Shown piece by piece: positions 1 through 10,127 of a stretch of DNA of 64,000 nt. The notes beneath the pieces are model-generated. The model had not been told where the DNA came from and did not search any database. It saw only the letters and a program-made list of their open reading frames with translations. The DNA is from an uncultured Eubacteriales bacterium (GTDB lineage Bacteria > Bacillota > Clostridia > Lachnospirales > Lachnospiraceae), in assembly GCA_900317515.1 (NCBI GenBank), contig ONHA01000002.1:1-64000 (forward strand), read 5' to 3'. Positions within the stretch are counted from its first letter, which is position 1; every line of letters begins with the position of its first letter. The position numbers and the translations under genes were made by a program.

Positions 1-800
1 AGCTTCGGGAAATCATAGTCCGCAAGAAGTATCTCCTCCGTGTCCCTTCCCGCCTTTGCGATGATCTCTCCGGTCTCGTCGGTCATGAAGCTCGATCCGT
101 AAAATGAAAGAGCGCTCTCCTGATGTGCGTTTTCCTCACAGGGCAGAACTTCCTCGAGCCCGTACCGGTTTGCCGCCGTAACGGGAATGATATTGGCCGC
201 CGAGTGGCCCTGCATGGTGCGGGTCCAGTGGCCGGCGCTGTCGACCTCGAGGATCGGCTCGCTCCCGATCGCGGTCGGATACAGGATGATGTCCGCGCCG
301 AGTAGAGCAAGGCTCCTTGCGGTCTCCGGGAACCACTGGTCCCAGCAGATGCCGACGCCCACGCGGCCTGCGGAGGTGTCAAACACCTTAAATCCGGTGT
401 CTCCGGGCGTAAAATAGAACTTCTCCTGATAAAAATGGTCATCCGGAATATGGGTCTTCCGGTAAATGCCGAGATTTTCACCGGAGTCCAGCATGACAAC
501 CGTGTTGTAGAGGGTTGTCACGTCCCGCTCATAGATGCTGACCGGCAGAACGACCGAGAGTTCTTTTGAAACTTCCTTAAAGCGCCTCACCGCGTCATTC
601 TCGGCGACCGGTTTCGCGAACCTGTAATAGTCGTACCGTCTCTCCTGGCAGAAGTACTGCCGCTCGAAGAGCTCAGGAAGGAGGATGATCTTCGCGCCTT
701 CCGCCGCGGCCTTCCTGACCAGCCGCTCCGCCTTGTCGAGGTTCTCATTAATGTCTCTCACGCAGCTCATCTGGATGGCTGCGACTCTGGTTGTTGCCAT
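1..800 (-). CDS. aguB: N-carbamoylputrescine amidase, 3' end outside window
   Basis: Nitrilase-superfamily hydrolase that converts N-carbamoylputrescine to putrescine, CO2 and ammonia in the cytoplasm. About 266 residues are visible of a family length near 290; the C-terminus lies beyond position 1. The Glu-Lys-Cys triad is present: ILLPELF, YRKTHIPDDHF and GICWDQWFPE. The ATG at 798-800 lies two bases after the agmatine deiminase stop, so the genes are translationally linked, and that neighbour fixes the substrate among carbon-nitrogen hydrolases. It is the last visible gene of the polyamine operon. Confidence 0.93.
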   Translation of the reverse strand, partial: MATTRVAAIQMSCVRDINENLDKAERLVRKAAAEGAKIILLPELFERQYFCQERRYDYYRFAKPVAENDAVRRFKEVSKELSVVLPVSIYERDVTTLYNTVVMLDSGENLGIYRKTHIPDDHFYQEKFYFTPGDTGFKVFDTSAGRVGVGICWDQWFPETARSLALLGADIILYPTAIGSEPILEVDSAGHWTRTMQGHSAANIIPVTAANRYGLEEVLPCEENAHQESALSFYGSSFMTDETGEIIAKAGRDTEEILLADYDFPK

Positions 801-802
801 GT

Positions 803-1930
803 TTATCTTCTTCCTTTCTCGGAAAATCCGGGCACCTGCTGGGTTATACAGTGAATATTTCCCCCGCCGAGCAGGATATCTCTCGCCGCAATCGGCACGA
901 TCTTTCTCTCAGGGCAGAGCTCCGCAAGGATCCTGACCGCCCGGGCGTCACTCTCCGCATTCTCACCGCCGAACTGGGGTACAAGCGCGATCCCGTTTGC
1001 AAAATAAAAATTCACGTAGCTCGCCGCCAGCCTCTCGCCCGCCTCCCGGGTGTCCTCGCCCGGTTCAAACACATAGTTGTCGATGTCCCGGGCGGTGCAG
1101 CACACCGGAACGTCCGGAATCGGCAGCTTGCGGACCTTAATTTTCCTCCCCTTCGCGTCCGTCTCGCCCTCAAGATACGCAAGATTCTGCGCGGAAAGCT
1201 CGTACTGGGGATCCCTCCTGTTGTCCGTCCACGCGAGCACGACCTCGCCGGGCCTTATAAAGGCCGCGACATTGTCCACGTGCTCGTTGGTCTCGTCCAT
1301 ATAGATGCCCCGCGGGAGCCAGAGTACCTTCGTGGCGCCCAGGTATGTCTTCAGCCGTTCCTCGATCTCCGCCTTCGTGAGCGAAGGGTTCCGCCCTGCC
1401 GACATAAGACAGCTCTCCGTGACCATGAGGGTCCCCTCGCCGTCCGTGTGGATGCTGCCGCCCTCGAGCACGAACGGGGCCGCGTCGAGCACTTCATTTC
1501 CGATTGCTGCGGCAAATGTCCGCGCGAGCCGGTCATCCTTCTCCCAGCTTGCGTAGAGGCCGTCCACTTCGCCGCCCCAGGCGTTGAAGGACCAGTTGAC
1601 CGCGAGGCGCCCTTCTTTAGAGAAGACAAACGTCGGTCCGATATCCCTCGCCCAGGAGTCATCCGTCTCCGACTCGATGATCGTAAGCCTTTCCTGCCCC
1701 GCAAATCTCTCTCGGACCGCCGGCGCCGCCTTCGGGCTCACGACAAGCCAGACCTTCTCGACCTTTAGCAGAGCCTCGATGATATCGGTAAAGGCCCTCT
1801 CCGCTCCCGAAGGGTCCTTCCCCCAGCTGCCCGGCCGCTCCGGCCAGACCATGAGAGTGCCCTCGTGGGGCTCATATTCTCCCGGGAAACGTATACCTGC
1901 CGGGATTTCTTTACTATTCTGCAAACTCAT
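803..1930 (-). CDS. aguA: Agmatine deiminase
   Basis: Hydrolyses agmatine to N-carbamoylputrescine and ammonia, the middle step from arginine to putrescine. The 375-aa length is normal. N-terminal residues around YEPHEGTLMVWPERPGSW and the C-terminal GGGNIHCITQQVPG, carrying the catalytic Cys, mark the peptidyl-arginine-deiminase-type family. It abuts the carboxynorspermidine decarboxylase stop with no gap and is followed two bases later by aguB. An arginine decarboxylase in the same operon supplies its substrate, which favours a biosynthetic role over the catabolic agmatine deiminase pathway of lactic acid bacteria. Confidence 0.95.
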   Translation of the reverse strand: MSLQNSKEIPAGIRFPGEYEPHEGTLMVWPERPGSWGKDPSGAERAFTDIIEALLKVEKVWLVVSPKAAPAVRERFAGQERLTIIESETDDSWARDIGPTFVFSKEGRLAVNWSFNAWGGEVDGLYASWEKDDRLARTFAAAIGNEVLDAAPFVLEGGSIHTDGEGTLMVTESCLMSAGRNPSLTKAEIEERLKTYLGATKVLWLPRGIYMDETNEHVDNVAAFIRPGEVVLAWTDNRRDPQYELSAQNLAYLEGETDAKGRKIKVRKLPIPDVPVCCTARDIDNYVFEPGEDTREAGERLAASYVNFYFANGIALVPQFGGENAESDARAVRILAELCPERKIVPIAARDILLGGGNIHCITQQVPGFSEKGRR

Positions 1931-3130
1931 TCAGGAAAGTCTCCCCTTAAAATCCTCATAGCCAAAACGCTTCACGAGCTCGAAGCGGTCTTCATCCTCT
2001 AAATCCCGCTCCAGGACGATATCCGGAAGCGCCATCCCGTTGAAGGTGTTGTTCTTCACCATGCTGTAGATCGCCATGTCCCCGAAGGTCAGGATATCCC
2101 CGATCTTCGGCAGCGCCGGCAGACGGTAGATCCCGATCACATCCCCCGCAAGGCAGGTTCTCGAGGCGAGACGCACCCATACGCCCTCATCACAGGGTTC
2201 AGGTGCGCTCTCCGTCCCGCCGCGGCTCGCGAGAGCCTTAAAAAGCGGCGGCGTGTAGGGCATCTCCAGCACATCCGGCATGTGGCAGGCCGCGGAGGCA
2301 TCCAGGATCAGCGTCGGCAGATCCGAGGTCTCCACGATGTCGAGCACACGGGTGATGAGCGTCCCCGCGTTGAGCGCGATCGCCTCCCCGGGCTCCAGGT
2401 AGACATCCACGTGCCATTTTTCTTTAATTTCCTTAATGAAAGCGATCAGGCCTTCGACATCATAGTCGTCCCGCGTGATGTGGTGGCCGCCGCCCAGATT
2501 GATCCACTCCGCCTCCTCAAGGAAAGGTGCAAAGTTCTCCTCGACACTCCGGAATGTCTCGATGAGCGGGTTAAGTCCCTGCTCGCAGAGCGTATGAAAA
2601 TGAAGCCCGCTCACCCCCGCAGGGAGCCTCTCCGGTATTTTGCTCCTTCGGATGCCGAGCCGGGAGCCAGGACCGCAGGGATCATAGATCGCGTGTCCCT
2701 CCTGGGTCGAGTGCTCCGGGTTGATGCGGAGGGCGATTTTCATTTTCCCCGCTTTTTCGTAGGGCTCCCAGACATGTCTGTGGGCCTCAAGCTGCGCGAG
2801 AGAATTGAAATAAAGGTGGTCCGCGATCCCGCAGAGCTCAATCATCTCGTCCGGCTTGAACGCCGGCTCAAAGACGTGGTTTTCCGGGTGAGGATTTACC
2901 GCACTTCCGAACTCCTCGTGGGCAAGACGGGCCTCGTAGATCCCCGAGGCGGTCGTCCCGGCCAGATAATCCGCAATCAGCGGATAGACGCGGAACATCG
3001 AAAAGGCCTTCTCCGCAAGCAGCACTTTGCAGCCGGCTTCTCTCTGCACCCGGTTCAGGATTTTCAGGTTTTTTATGAGTTCCCCCTCCTGCACAATGTA
3101 GGAGGGGGTCTTAAGTTCATGATATTTCAT
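1931..3130 (-). CDS. nspC: Carboxynorspermidine/carboxyspermidine decarboxylase
   Basis: PLP enzyme of the alanine-racemase fold (group IV decarboxylase) that removes CO2 from carboxyspermidine to give spermidine. 399 aa from the ATG at 3128-3130, chosen because it follows the upstream stop by two bases; a longer reading would run into the dehydrogenase gene. Visible are the PLP Lys in LLAEKAFSMF, the glycine-rich NLGGGHHITRDDYD, the phosphate-binding LEPGEAIALNAG and the Cys-containing ASAACHMPDVLEMPY typical of this subfamily. It directly follows its substrate-producing dehydrogenase and precedes aguA. Confidence 0.94.
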   Translation of the reverse strand: MKYHELKTPSYIVQEGELIKNLKILNRVQREAGCKVLLAEKAFSMFRVYPLIADYLAGTTASGIYEARLAHEEFGSAVNPHPENHVFEPAFKPDEMIELCGIADHLYFNSLAQLEAHRHVWEPYEKAGKMKIALRINPEHSTQEGHAIYDPCGPGSRLGIRRSKIPERLPAGVSGLHFHTLCEQGLNPLIETFRSVEENFAPFLEEAEWINLGGGHHITRDDYDVEGLIAFIKEIKEKWHVDVYLEPGEAIALNAGTLITRVLDIVETSDLPTLILDASAACHMPDVLEMPYTPPLFKALASRGGTESAPEPCDEGVWVRLASRTCLAGDVIGIYRLPALPKIGDILTFGDMAIYSMVKNNTFNGMALPDIVLERDLEDEDRFELVKRFGYEDFKGRLS

Positions 3131-3132
3131 TA

Positions 3133-4395
<1,263 letters not shown>

Positions 4396-4407
4396 TTTTT
4401 TCTCCTC

Positions 4408-4522
4408 ACTCTTCTTCTCTTAAAGTGGCTGACGGGGACGTTTCTTAAGAGAGTCCGAAGGACTCCGACTAGAAGCGTCCCCTCAGCCGTTGCCAGCCTT
4501 CAGTTACTCTTCTTCTCTTAAA
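4408..4522. repeat. Hairpin element flanked by 17-bp direct repeats
   Basis: The 17-bp sequence ACTCTTCTTCTCTTAAA occurs at 4408-4424 and again at 4506-4522, the second copy being the speE 3' end. Between them is a long imperfect hairpin with outer arms GGCTGACGGGGACG (4428-4441) and CGTCCCCTCAGCC (4476-4488) and an inner stem AGTCC/GGACT. This is the layout of a small palindromic insertion with a target duplication. GGGGAC-type repeats recur at 21891-21978. Confidence 0.6.
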
Positions 4523-5370
4523 ATATCCTCAACATACTTCGGCAGCATAAATGCCCCCTGATGCAGATGGGTCGTGTAATACCAGGTCTTGATTCCCCTT
4601 TTCTCCCACCTCTCCGGATCGAAATCCTTCAGCGGATGGTACTTCTTCGAGGCGAACCCGAACAGCCAGTACCCCGCCGGGCACGTCGGAATGTGCGCCT
4701 GGTAGACACGCAGGATTGGGAACGACTTGAACGCCTTCCGATGCATTGCCCGGCAGTTCTCCTCGTCCTCGTCAAAGAAGGGGCTCCCGTGCTGGTAGAC
4801 CATGATTCCGTCCTCGTGCAGGGCCTTGTAGCAGTTCCCGTAGAACTCCTTCGTGAAGAGGCCCGCCTCATGCCCGAGAGGATCCGTCGCGTCGTTGATG
4901 ATAAGGTCGTATTTGTCCTTGCATCTGCGGAGGAACCTGAGCCCGTCCTCGTAGTAGATGCGGACGCGCACGTCCTCAAGTCCGATCGCGTTGTCCGGAA
5001 AATATTTCCGGCAAACGTCCACAAACATCTTGTCCGGCTCGGCGATGTCGATCACCTCGATCTCCTTGTAATGGGAGAGCTCGCGCGCCACGCCGCCGTC
5101 GCCGCCTCCGATGACCAGGACCCGCTTCACGTCAGGGTGGACTGCCATCGGCACGTGGACGACCATCTCGTCGTAGGTAAACTCCTCCTGCTCCGAGAAA
5201 ATGACATTCCCGTTCGAGGTCAGGAACTTCCCGAATTCCGGGGAGTCGAACACGTCGATCCTTCGAAATTCGCTGGTCCCGCTGTAAAGGTGCTGGTTGA
5301 CGCGGATCGCCATCTTCACATTGGAGGTGTGCATTTCCTCGAACCAGTATTCCATCCTGTTCTCTGCCAT
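4504..5370 (-). CDS. speE: Spermidine synthase (polyamine aminopropyltransferase)
   Basis: Transfers an aminopropyl group from decarboxylated S-adenosylmethionine to putrescine. 288 aa, normal length. Visible: the SAM-like binding motif VLVIGGGDGGVARE, acidic IINDATDPLGHE (the family usually has D-S-T/S-D-P-x-G-P-A, so the last residues differ), and CPAGYWLFGFASK near the C-terminus. It follows arginine decarboxylase by 33 bp. No SAM decarboxylase (speD) is in the window, and the same operon holds the alternative carboxyspermidine route, so its exact in vivo substrate is not settled by context. Confidence 0.9.
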   Translation of the reverse strand: MAENRMEYWFEEMHTSNVKMAIRVNQHLYSGTSEFRRIDVFDSPEFGKFLTSNGNVIFSEQEEFTYDEMVVHVPMAVHPDVKRVLVIGGGDGGVARELSHYKEIEVIDIAEPDKMFVDVCRKYFPDNAIGLEDVRVRIYYEDGLRFLRRCKDKYDLIINDATDPLGHEAGLFTKEFYGNCYKALHEDGIMVYQHGSPFFDEDEENCRAMHRKAFKSFPILRVYQAHIPTCPAGYWLFGFASKKYHPLKDFDPERWEKRGIKTWYYTTHLHQGAFMLPKYVEDILREEE

Positions 5371-5403
5371 CAGAAGATCCTTTCTTTAGAAAATGAAAAA
5401 CTC

Positions 5404-6858
5404 TTACTTCAGCACGCCGAGTTCCGAGATATCCTCGCTCTCGGGTCCCTGCATCGAGCAGCCTTTCTCCTTGGCCGTCTTGATGTAGTCGAGAATGTCG
5501 CGGGTGATCATCTCCCCGGGCGCGAGGATCGGAATTCCCGGCGGATAACACATGACGGATTCCGCGCAGATCCTTCCGACGGTCTCATCGAGCGGGAGCT
5601 TAATCTTCTCCGCATAAAATGCCTCCTGCGGCGTCGCCATGACGATCGGCGTCACATACTCCGCGCTGAAGAAGCTGGCCTCCGGCTTCGAGTAGAGCCG
5701 CGCGATGTCGTCCAGCGCGCCGGCCAGGCGCTCGATGTCCTGCAGACGGTCGCCGATGGAGATGTAGGCGAGCACGTTGGAGAGATCGCCGAACTCCATC
5801 TGAATATCGTACTCCTCCCGGAGAAGGTCGTAGACCTCGATGCCGGTGAGGCCGATGCCGCGGGTGTTCACGACCAGCTTGGTCCGGTCGAAATCAAAGA
5901 CGCTGCCGCCGTTGATGAGCTCGGTCCCGAACGCGTAGTAGCCGTCGATATCGTTGATCTCCGACCGCGCGTAGTCAGCCATCTCCGAGACCTTCCCGAA
6001 GCTCTCCTCCCCGTGCAGGGCGAGGTTGCGCCGGCTGATATCAAGACTCCCGAGCAGCAGGTAGGATGCGCTCGTCGTCTGGGTCAGGTTGATGATGTTG
6101 CTGACGTAGCCTTCATTGACATTTTCACCGAGCAGAAGAAGGGAGCTCTGCGTGAGCGATCCGCCCGACTTGTGCATGCTGATCGCGCACATGTCCGCGC
6201 CGGCGGCCATGCCGTTCTTCGGCAGACCCTTCCCGAAATAGAGATGGGTCCCGTGAGCCTCGTCCACGAGGGCCATCATCCCGTTTTCATGGGCCAGATT
6301 CACGATGGACTGAAGATCCGAGCAGATTCCGTAGTAGGAGGGGTTGTTGATCAGGATCGCCTTCGCGTCCGGATTCTCTTTAACCGCCTTCCGCACGTCC
6401 TCAAGCTCCATGCCGAGGGGGATTCCCAGCTTGACGTCCACCTTTGGGTCGATATAGACCGGGATCGCACCGCAGAGAACCAGCGCGTTGATCGCGCTCT
6501 TGTGCACATTCCGCGGCATGATGATCTTGTCGCCGTGCTTGCAGGCGGTAAAGACCATGCTCTGGACCGCGCTGGTCGTCCCTCCGACCATGAAAAATGC
6601 ATGCGCCGCGCCGAACGCGTCTGCCGCCAGCTCTTCCGCCTCCCGGATCACCGAGACCGGGTGGCAGAGATTGTCGAGCGGCTTCATCGAGTTGACGTCC
6701 ACCTCCACGCACTGCTGGCCCAGAAAATCCACAAGCTGCGGGTTGCCCCTGCCTCTCTTGTGGCCCGGCACGTCAAAAGGGACGACCCTGAGCCTCCTGA
6801 AATGCTCCATCGCAGCGTAGAGCGGCGCTTCTTTTTGTCTCATTTTGTTCACCGGCAA
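5404..6858 (-). CDS. speA: Arginine decarboxylase, PLP type (Orn/Lys/Arg decarboxylase family)
   Basis: Decarboxylates arginine to agmatine. About 484 aa, the short aminotransferase-fold form common in Firmicutes. Visible: DVPGHKRGRGNPQL near the N-terminus, DEAHGTHLYFGKG, and AISMHKSGGSLTQSS with the PLP lysine. Arginine is favoured over ornithine or lysine because agmatine deiminase and N-carbamoylputrescine amidase are in the same operon. The start is uncertain: GGAGAG lies a few bases before a TTG at 6856-6858 and a GTG at 6850-6852, while the first ATG (6841-6843) is spaced too far. The gap to the upstream methylase gene is 30 bp. Confidence 0.92.
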   Translation of the reverse strand: MPVNKMRQKEAPLYAAMEHFRRLRVVPFDVPGHKRGRGNPQLVDFLGQQCVEVDVNSMKPLDNLCHPVSVIREAEELAADAFGAAHAFFMVGGTTSAVQSMVFTACKHGDKIIMPRNVHKSAINALVLCGAIPVYIDPKVDVKLGIPLGMELEDVRKAVKENPDAKAILINNPSYYGICSDLQSIVNLAHENGMMALVDEAHGTHLYFGKGLPKNGMAAGADMCAISMHKSGGSLTQSSLLLLGENVNEGYVSNIINLTQTTSASYLLLGSLDISRRNLALHGEESFGKVSEMADYARSEINDIDGYYAFGTELINGGSVFDFDRTKLVVNTRGIGLTGIEVYDLLREEYDIQMEFGDLSNVLAYISIGDRLQDIERLAGALDDIARLYSKPEASFFSAEYVTPIVMATPQEAFYAEKIKLPLDETVGRICAESVMCYPPGIPILAPGEMITRDILDYIKTAKEKGCSMQGPESEDISELGVLK

Positions 6859-6888
6859 AACTCTCCTATCAAAAACCTCACGGGTGTT

Positions 6889-8262
6889 TTACTTTTTCCC
6901 GCCCTTGCTGAGCAAAACCACAGCCTCCACATTTTTTGTAAACGGGAACATATCAAAGGCCCAGGCCTCTCTCGCGCGGTACCCTTTTTCATTGAGGTAC
7001 GCAAGGTCCCTTGCGAGCGTCTCCGGCTCGCAGGAAATGTAAACAATGCGTCCGGGCGACATGGCTGCCGCCGAATCCATAAACTCCTTCGTCGAGCCGG
7101 ACCTCGGCGGATCCATGAAGACGACCTCCGCCTTCTCCCGCTGCTCCGCCATCGCACTCAGGAAGACGCCGGCGTCATTTTTATAAAATGAAATGTTCTT
7201 CACATCGTTCGCCCGCGCATTTTTCACCGCGTCGCGCACCGCATCCGGGTTCAGCTCGACCCCGATCACTTCCTTAGCCCGGGCAGAGGCGCAGATCCCG
7301 ATCGTGCCGATCCCGCAGTAGGCGTCGATCACGCGCTCGCGTCCGGTCAGGTTCGCAAGCTCAATCGCCTTTTTGTAGAGCTTCTCGGTCTGTACCGGGT
7401 TGATCTGGTAGAAGGACTTCGCAGAGATGCGGAACTTCTTGCCCATCAGCACATCCTCGATGTAACCTTTTCCGTAGATGACCGTCTCCCGCTCGCCCAG
7501 CACCATGGAGGTCTTCTCATCGTTCACGTTGATGAGGATCGTCGTGATCTCCGGGTGGCGGCGCACAAGCTCCTTCACAAAATTGTTCTTGCCCGGAAGG
7601 ATCGGCGAGACCAGTACGAGCACCACCATGATCTGCCCGGTAGCCCTTGCGGTCCGCACCAGGACGTGCCGGAGGAGTCCGTAGTCCGAATCCTCGTCGT
7701 AGACTTTTATTTTAAAGGAGCGCAGCATATCGAGGATATCCTGGATGATCGCATCCGCCTTTTTATCCTCGATCAGGCATTCCGTGACCGGCACGACCTT
7801 GTGGGTGCCCTCCTCGTAGATCCCGGCGACATTCCGCTCCTTCTTCCCGTCCTTCACATGGGCAAAGGCCGCGTGAACCTTGTTGCGGTAGTGGTAGGGG
7901 TCGTCCATGCCGACGATGCCGGAGAGCTCCACGAAGGGCTTAAGGAGCTTCCTCACCTGCATCTCCTTGTAGCCCAGGGACCAGGCGTAGTCCCGCCCGA
8001 TGTAGTCGCAGCCGCCGCAGCGCTTTGCGATGGGACAGCGAGGGGCGCCTTCCGGCAGCTCATGCCGGACCTTGGCGGGTTTTGGCGGCTCCGCGGCGGA
8101 ATTTTCTTCCGGCTTTTTATTCTCTTCCGGCTTATTTTCCTTCAGATTCTTCTTTTCGGGCTTTTTTGAGGCGTTCTTTTTGGCGCGGTTGGCTTTCGCT
8201 TCCTCCTCCGCGGCCCATTTTTCGTATTTTTCCCGAATTCTTTTCTCTTCTTCTCTTGACAT
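6889..8262 (-). CDS. 23S rRNA/tRNA uracil-5 methyltransferase, RlmD/TrmA family
   Basis: SAM-dependent C5-uridine methylase. 457 aa. The first ~70 residues are a Lys/Glu-rich extension with no recognisable fold. CPIAKRCGGCDYIG supplies a 4Fe-4S-type cysteine cluster. The SAM site is VIDAYCGIGTIG, followed by VFMDPPRSG and the catalytic Cys motif YISCEPETLARDL. Whether it modifies 23S rRNA (RlmD/RlmCD) or another RNA cannot be told from sequence. It is the first gene after a good promoter and lies only 30 bp ahead of speA, so the polyamine genes probably share its transcript. Confidence 0.9.
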   Translation of the reverse strand: MSREEEKRIREKYEKWAAEEEAKANRAKKNASKKPEKKNLKENKPEENKKPEENSAAEPPKPAKVRHELPEGAPRCPIAKRCGGCDYIGRDYAWSLGYKEMQVRKLLKPFVELSGIVGMDDPYHYRNKVHAAFAHVKDGKKERNVAGIYEEGTHKVVPVTECLIEDKKADAIIQDILDMLRSFKIKVYDEDSDYGLLRHVLVRTARATGQIMVVLVLVSPILPGKNNFVKELVRRHPEITTILINVNDEKTSMVLGERETVIYGKGYIEDVLMGKKFRISAKSFYQINPVQTEKLYKKAIELANLTGRERVIDAYCGIGTIGICASARAKEVIGVELNPDAVRDAVKNARANDVKNISFYKNDAGVFLSAMAEQREKAEVVFMDPPRSGSTKEFMDSAAAMSPGRIVYISCEPETLARDLAYLNEKGYRAREAWAFDMFPFTKNVEAVVLLSKGGKK

Positions 8263-8290
8263 CTATCCATCTCCTGATTTAACTTTGTCT

Positions 8291-8319
8291 ATCATAGCGT
8301 AAAGATACGCAAATTTCAA
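8291..8319 (-). promoter_or_regulatory. Promoter of the methylase/polyamine operon
   Basis: Minus-strand -35 TTGAAA (8314-8319) and -10 TATGAT (8291-8296) with a 17-bp spacer, about 29 bp before the methylase ATG. It lies in the short divergent gap to the HAD gene. Confidence 0.7.
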
Positions 8320-8341
8320 CTGCTTATAAAGGAGGATTCGC

Positions 8342-8959
8342 ATGGATGCTGTAATCTTTGATGTGGACGGAACACTTTGGGACTCCCGCCGGGAAGTCGC
8401 GGACGCGTGGAGGCTCGTCACCAGTGTCCATCATCTCCCGTACACCCATATCACGCCCGAGCGCCTGAAGGAGGAGTTCGGGAAGCCCATGATCGAGATC
8501 GCAAGGTCCCTCTTTCCGGATCTTTCGGAAAATGAACTGCTCCCCCTGTGCAAGGAGCTCTGCGACTTTGAGGTCGAGTACTTAAAGACCCATTTCCCGA
8601 ATGTCTACACCGGGGTGCGCGAGCTCTTCCTCGCCCTGACGGAGAGGAACATCCCGCTCTTCATCGTCTCCAACTGCCAGGCCGGCTATATCGAGGATCT
8701 TCTCATGACGAACGACCTGGAGGACTTTGTGAAGGACCACCTCTGCCCGGACGACACCGGTCTTGACAAGGCTGGAAATATAAAGGAGATCATCCGCCGC
8801 TACTTTCTCACGGACCCGGTCTATGTCGGGGATACGATGGGGGATTACACCGCTGCCGCAGCGGCGGGCTGCCCCTTCATTTACGCCTCCTACGGGTTCG
8901 GCGAGGTTCCGGAGGGCACACCGGCGATTGCCGCACCGCTTGATCTTCTCAACGTTTGA
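8342..8959 (+). CDS. HAD-superfamily hydrolase (phosphatase-like)
   Basis: 205-aa cytoplasmic phosphatase-type protein. HAD motif I is DVDGTLWDS with the nucleophilic first Asp, motif II FIVSNCQ, and motif IV VYVGDTMGDYTAAAAAG; a helical cap lies between motifs I and II as in the phosphoglycolate phosphatase subgroup. Substrate cannot be assigned. AAAGGAGG sits seven bases before the ATG. It diverges from the methylase operon and converges with the sugar kinase across a shared terminator. Confidence 0.85.
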   Translation: MDAVIFDVDGTLWDSRREVADAWRLVTSVHHLPYTHITPERLKEEFGKPMIEIARSLFPDLSENELLPLCKELCDFEVEYLKTHFPNVYTGVRELFLALTERNIPLFIVSNCQAGYIEDLLMTNDLEDFVKDHLCPDDTGLDKAGNIKEIIRRYFLTDPVYVGDTMGDYTAAAAAGCPFIYASYGFGEVPEGTPAIAAPLDLLNV

Positions 8960-8976
8960 GGGACGGTTCTTACGAC

Positions 8977-9013
8977 AAAAAAAGCGATTTCCGGTCAGGA
9001 AATCGCTTTTTTT
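8977..9013. terminator. Bidirectional rho-independent terminator
   Basis: Perfect stem GCGATTTCC / GGAAATCGC with loop ggtca, flanked by seven A and seven T, so it works on both strands between the convergent HAD and PfkB genes. Confidence 0.9.
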
Positions 9014-9031
9014 ATACCTCTATTGGTTCTC

Positions 9032-10021
9032 TTATTCAACCGGTCTCCCGGCCTCCTTCGCATAGTTTAAGACCTCCTCCAGGATCGGCATCACGCACAG
9101 CGCGCCCTTCCTGGTCGTGACCAGCGACGCCGCCGCGTTCGCAAACGTAAGGAGCTCCTTAAGCTGCGCCTCGTTCATGGCAAGCCCGTACTTCAGCACA
9201 TGGTGCAGCGCGCTCGCGCAGAAGGTGTCGCCCGCGCCGGTCGTCTCGATCGTCGCCGGGTTCTTGAAGCCGTCCTCGAAGACTTCGATGCCGCCGCAGT
9301 AAGCCTTGCTGCCGTCCGGACCGAAGGTCGCGAACACGAGCGGGATCTTATACTCATCAATAATCTTATGGATCCCCTTGTCCAGATCGGTCTCACCGGT
9401 CATGAAGGTGATCTCATTGTCGGAGATCTTGAGGACGTCGCACTGGGAAAGGCCCCATGCGATCTTCTCCTTCGCCTTCTCCTCGGATTCCCAGAGAGGC
9501 GGACGGAGGTTCGGGTCAAAGGAAATGATGCAGCCGCTCTCCTTCGCGATCCTGACCGCTTCAATCGTGGCCGCCTCGACACCCTCATCCGTCATCGAGA
9601 GTGTTCCGAAGTGGAAAATCTTTGCACCTTCGATCACGTCCCTGTGCGCGATGACCTCATCCTTCGTGAGCATGATGTCCGCACCGGGTTTTCTGTAAAA
9701 TGAAAAGTCACGGTCTCCGTTCGGCAGCTTCTCCACGAATGCCAGCGTCGTCTTGATCTCGTCATCCATCATGAGCGCGCTCATGTCGATGCCCTGCTCT
9801 TCCGTCCTGGCCTTCAGCATGCGGCCGAACATATCGTTGCCGACCTTGCCGATAAACGCAGTCTTGCGGCCGGCTTTTGTCAGCATGGCAAGCACATTGC
9901 AGGGCGCTCCGCCCGGGTTAACTTCGAGGAGCTTGTTGCCCTGCGGTGAAAGTCCGCTTTCCGTGAAGTCGATAAGAAGCTCTCCGAGTGCTGTTACATC
10001 GTATTTCTTCTCTGCAGCCAT
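9032..10021 (-). CDS. PfkB-family sugar kinase, fructokinase-like
   Basis: ATP-dependent kinase of the ribokinase fold, 329 aa from the ATG at 10019-10021, which is preceded by AAAGGCGG; an in-frame TTG seven codons upstream is less likely. N-terminal GELLIDFTESG and NPGGAPCNVLAMLTKAG and the C-terminal ETTGAGDTFCASAL signature with the catalytic Asp are visible. The arrangement most resembles fructokinases, but substrate within the family is hard to call. It is a single gene with its own promoter and a terminator shared with the HAD gene. Confidence 0.87.
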   Translation of the reverse strand: MAAEKKYDVTALGELLIDFTESGLSPQGNKLLEVNPGGAPCNVLAMLTKAGRKTAFIGKVGNDMFGRMLKARTEEQGIDMSALMMDDEIKTTLAFVEKLPNGDRDFSFYRKPGADIMLTKDEVIAHRDVIEGAKIFHFGTLSMTDEGVEAATIEAVRIAKESGCIISFDPNLRPPLWESEEKAKEKIAWGLSQCDVLKISDNEITFMTGETDLDKGIHKIIDEYKIPLVFATFGPDGSKAYCGGIEVFEDGFKNPATIETTGAGDTFCASALHHVLKYGLAMNEAQLKELLTFANAAASLVTTRKGALCVMPILEEVLNYAKEAGRPVE

Positions 10022-10060
10022 TGTGGTACCGCCTTTCTTCAAAAAAAATTTGATACACTC

Positions 10061-10089
10061 ATCATACTTCTTTTTCCTGAATTTCGCAA
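10061..10089 (-). promoter_or_regulatory. Promoter of the PfkB kinase gene
   Basis: Minus-strand -35 TTGCGA (10084-10089), 17-bp spacer, -10 TATGAT (10061-10066), about 40 bp before the ATG. Confidence 0.6.
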
Positions 10090-10100
10090 CAACGTTTCAC

Positions 10101-10127
10101 AAAAAAGAAGGGGCGTTTTCACACCCC
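10101..10127 (-). terminator. Terminator of the flavin/redox operon
   Basis: On the minus strand the stem GGGGTGT / ACGCCCC closes a GAAA tetraloop and is followed by TTCTTTTTTG. It overlaps the last codons of the polyferredoxin gene. Confidence 0.7.

Noticed and set aside
4408-4522. Riboswitch or T-box before the carboxyspermidine genes
   Set aside because: The hairpin is flanked by a direct duplication and has no known aptamer features; an inserted repeat explains it better.
4561-7191. Very long plus-strand reading frame opposite the polyamine genes
   Set aside because: It lies antisense to speE and speA with no ribosome site and no recognisable domain; long antisense frames are a by-product of GC-biased codon use. 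The same applies to 791-1768, 26014-27543 and 42203-43660.
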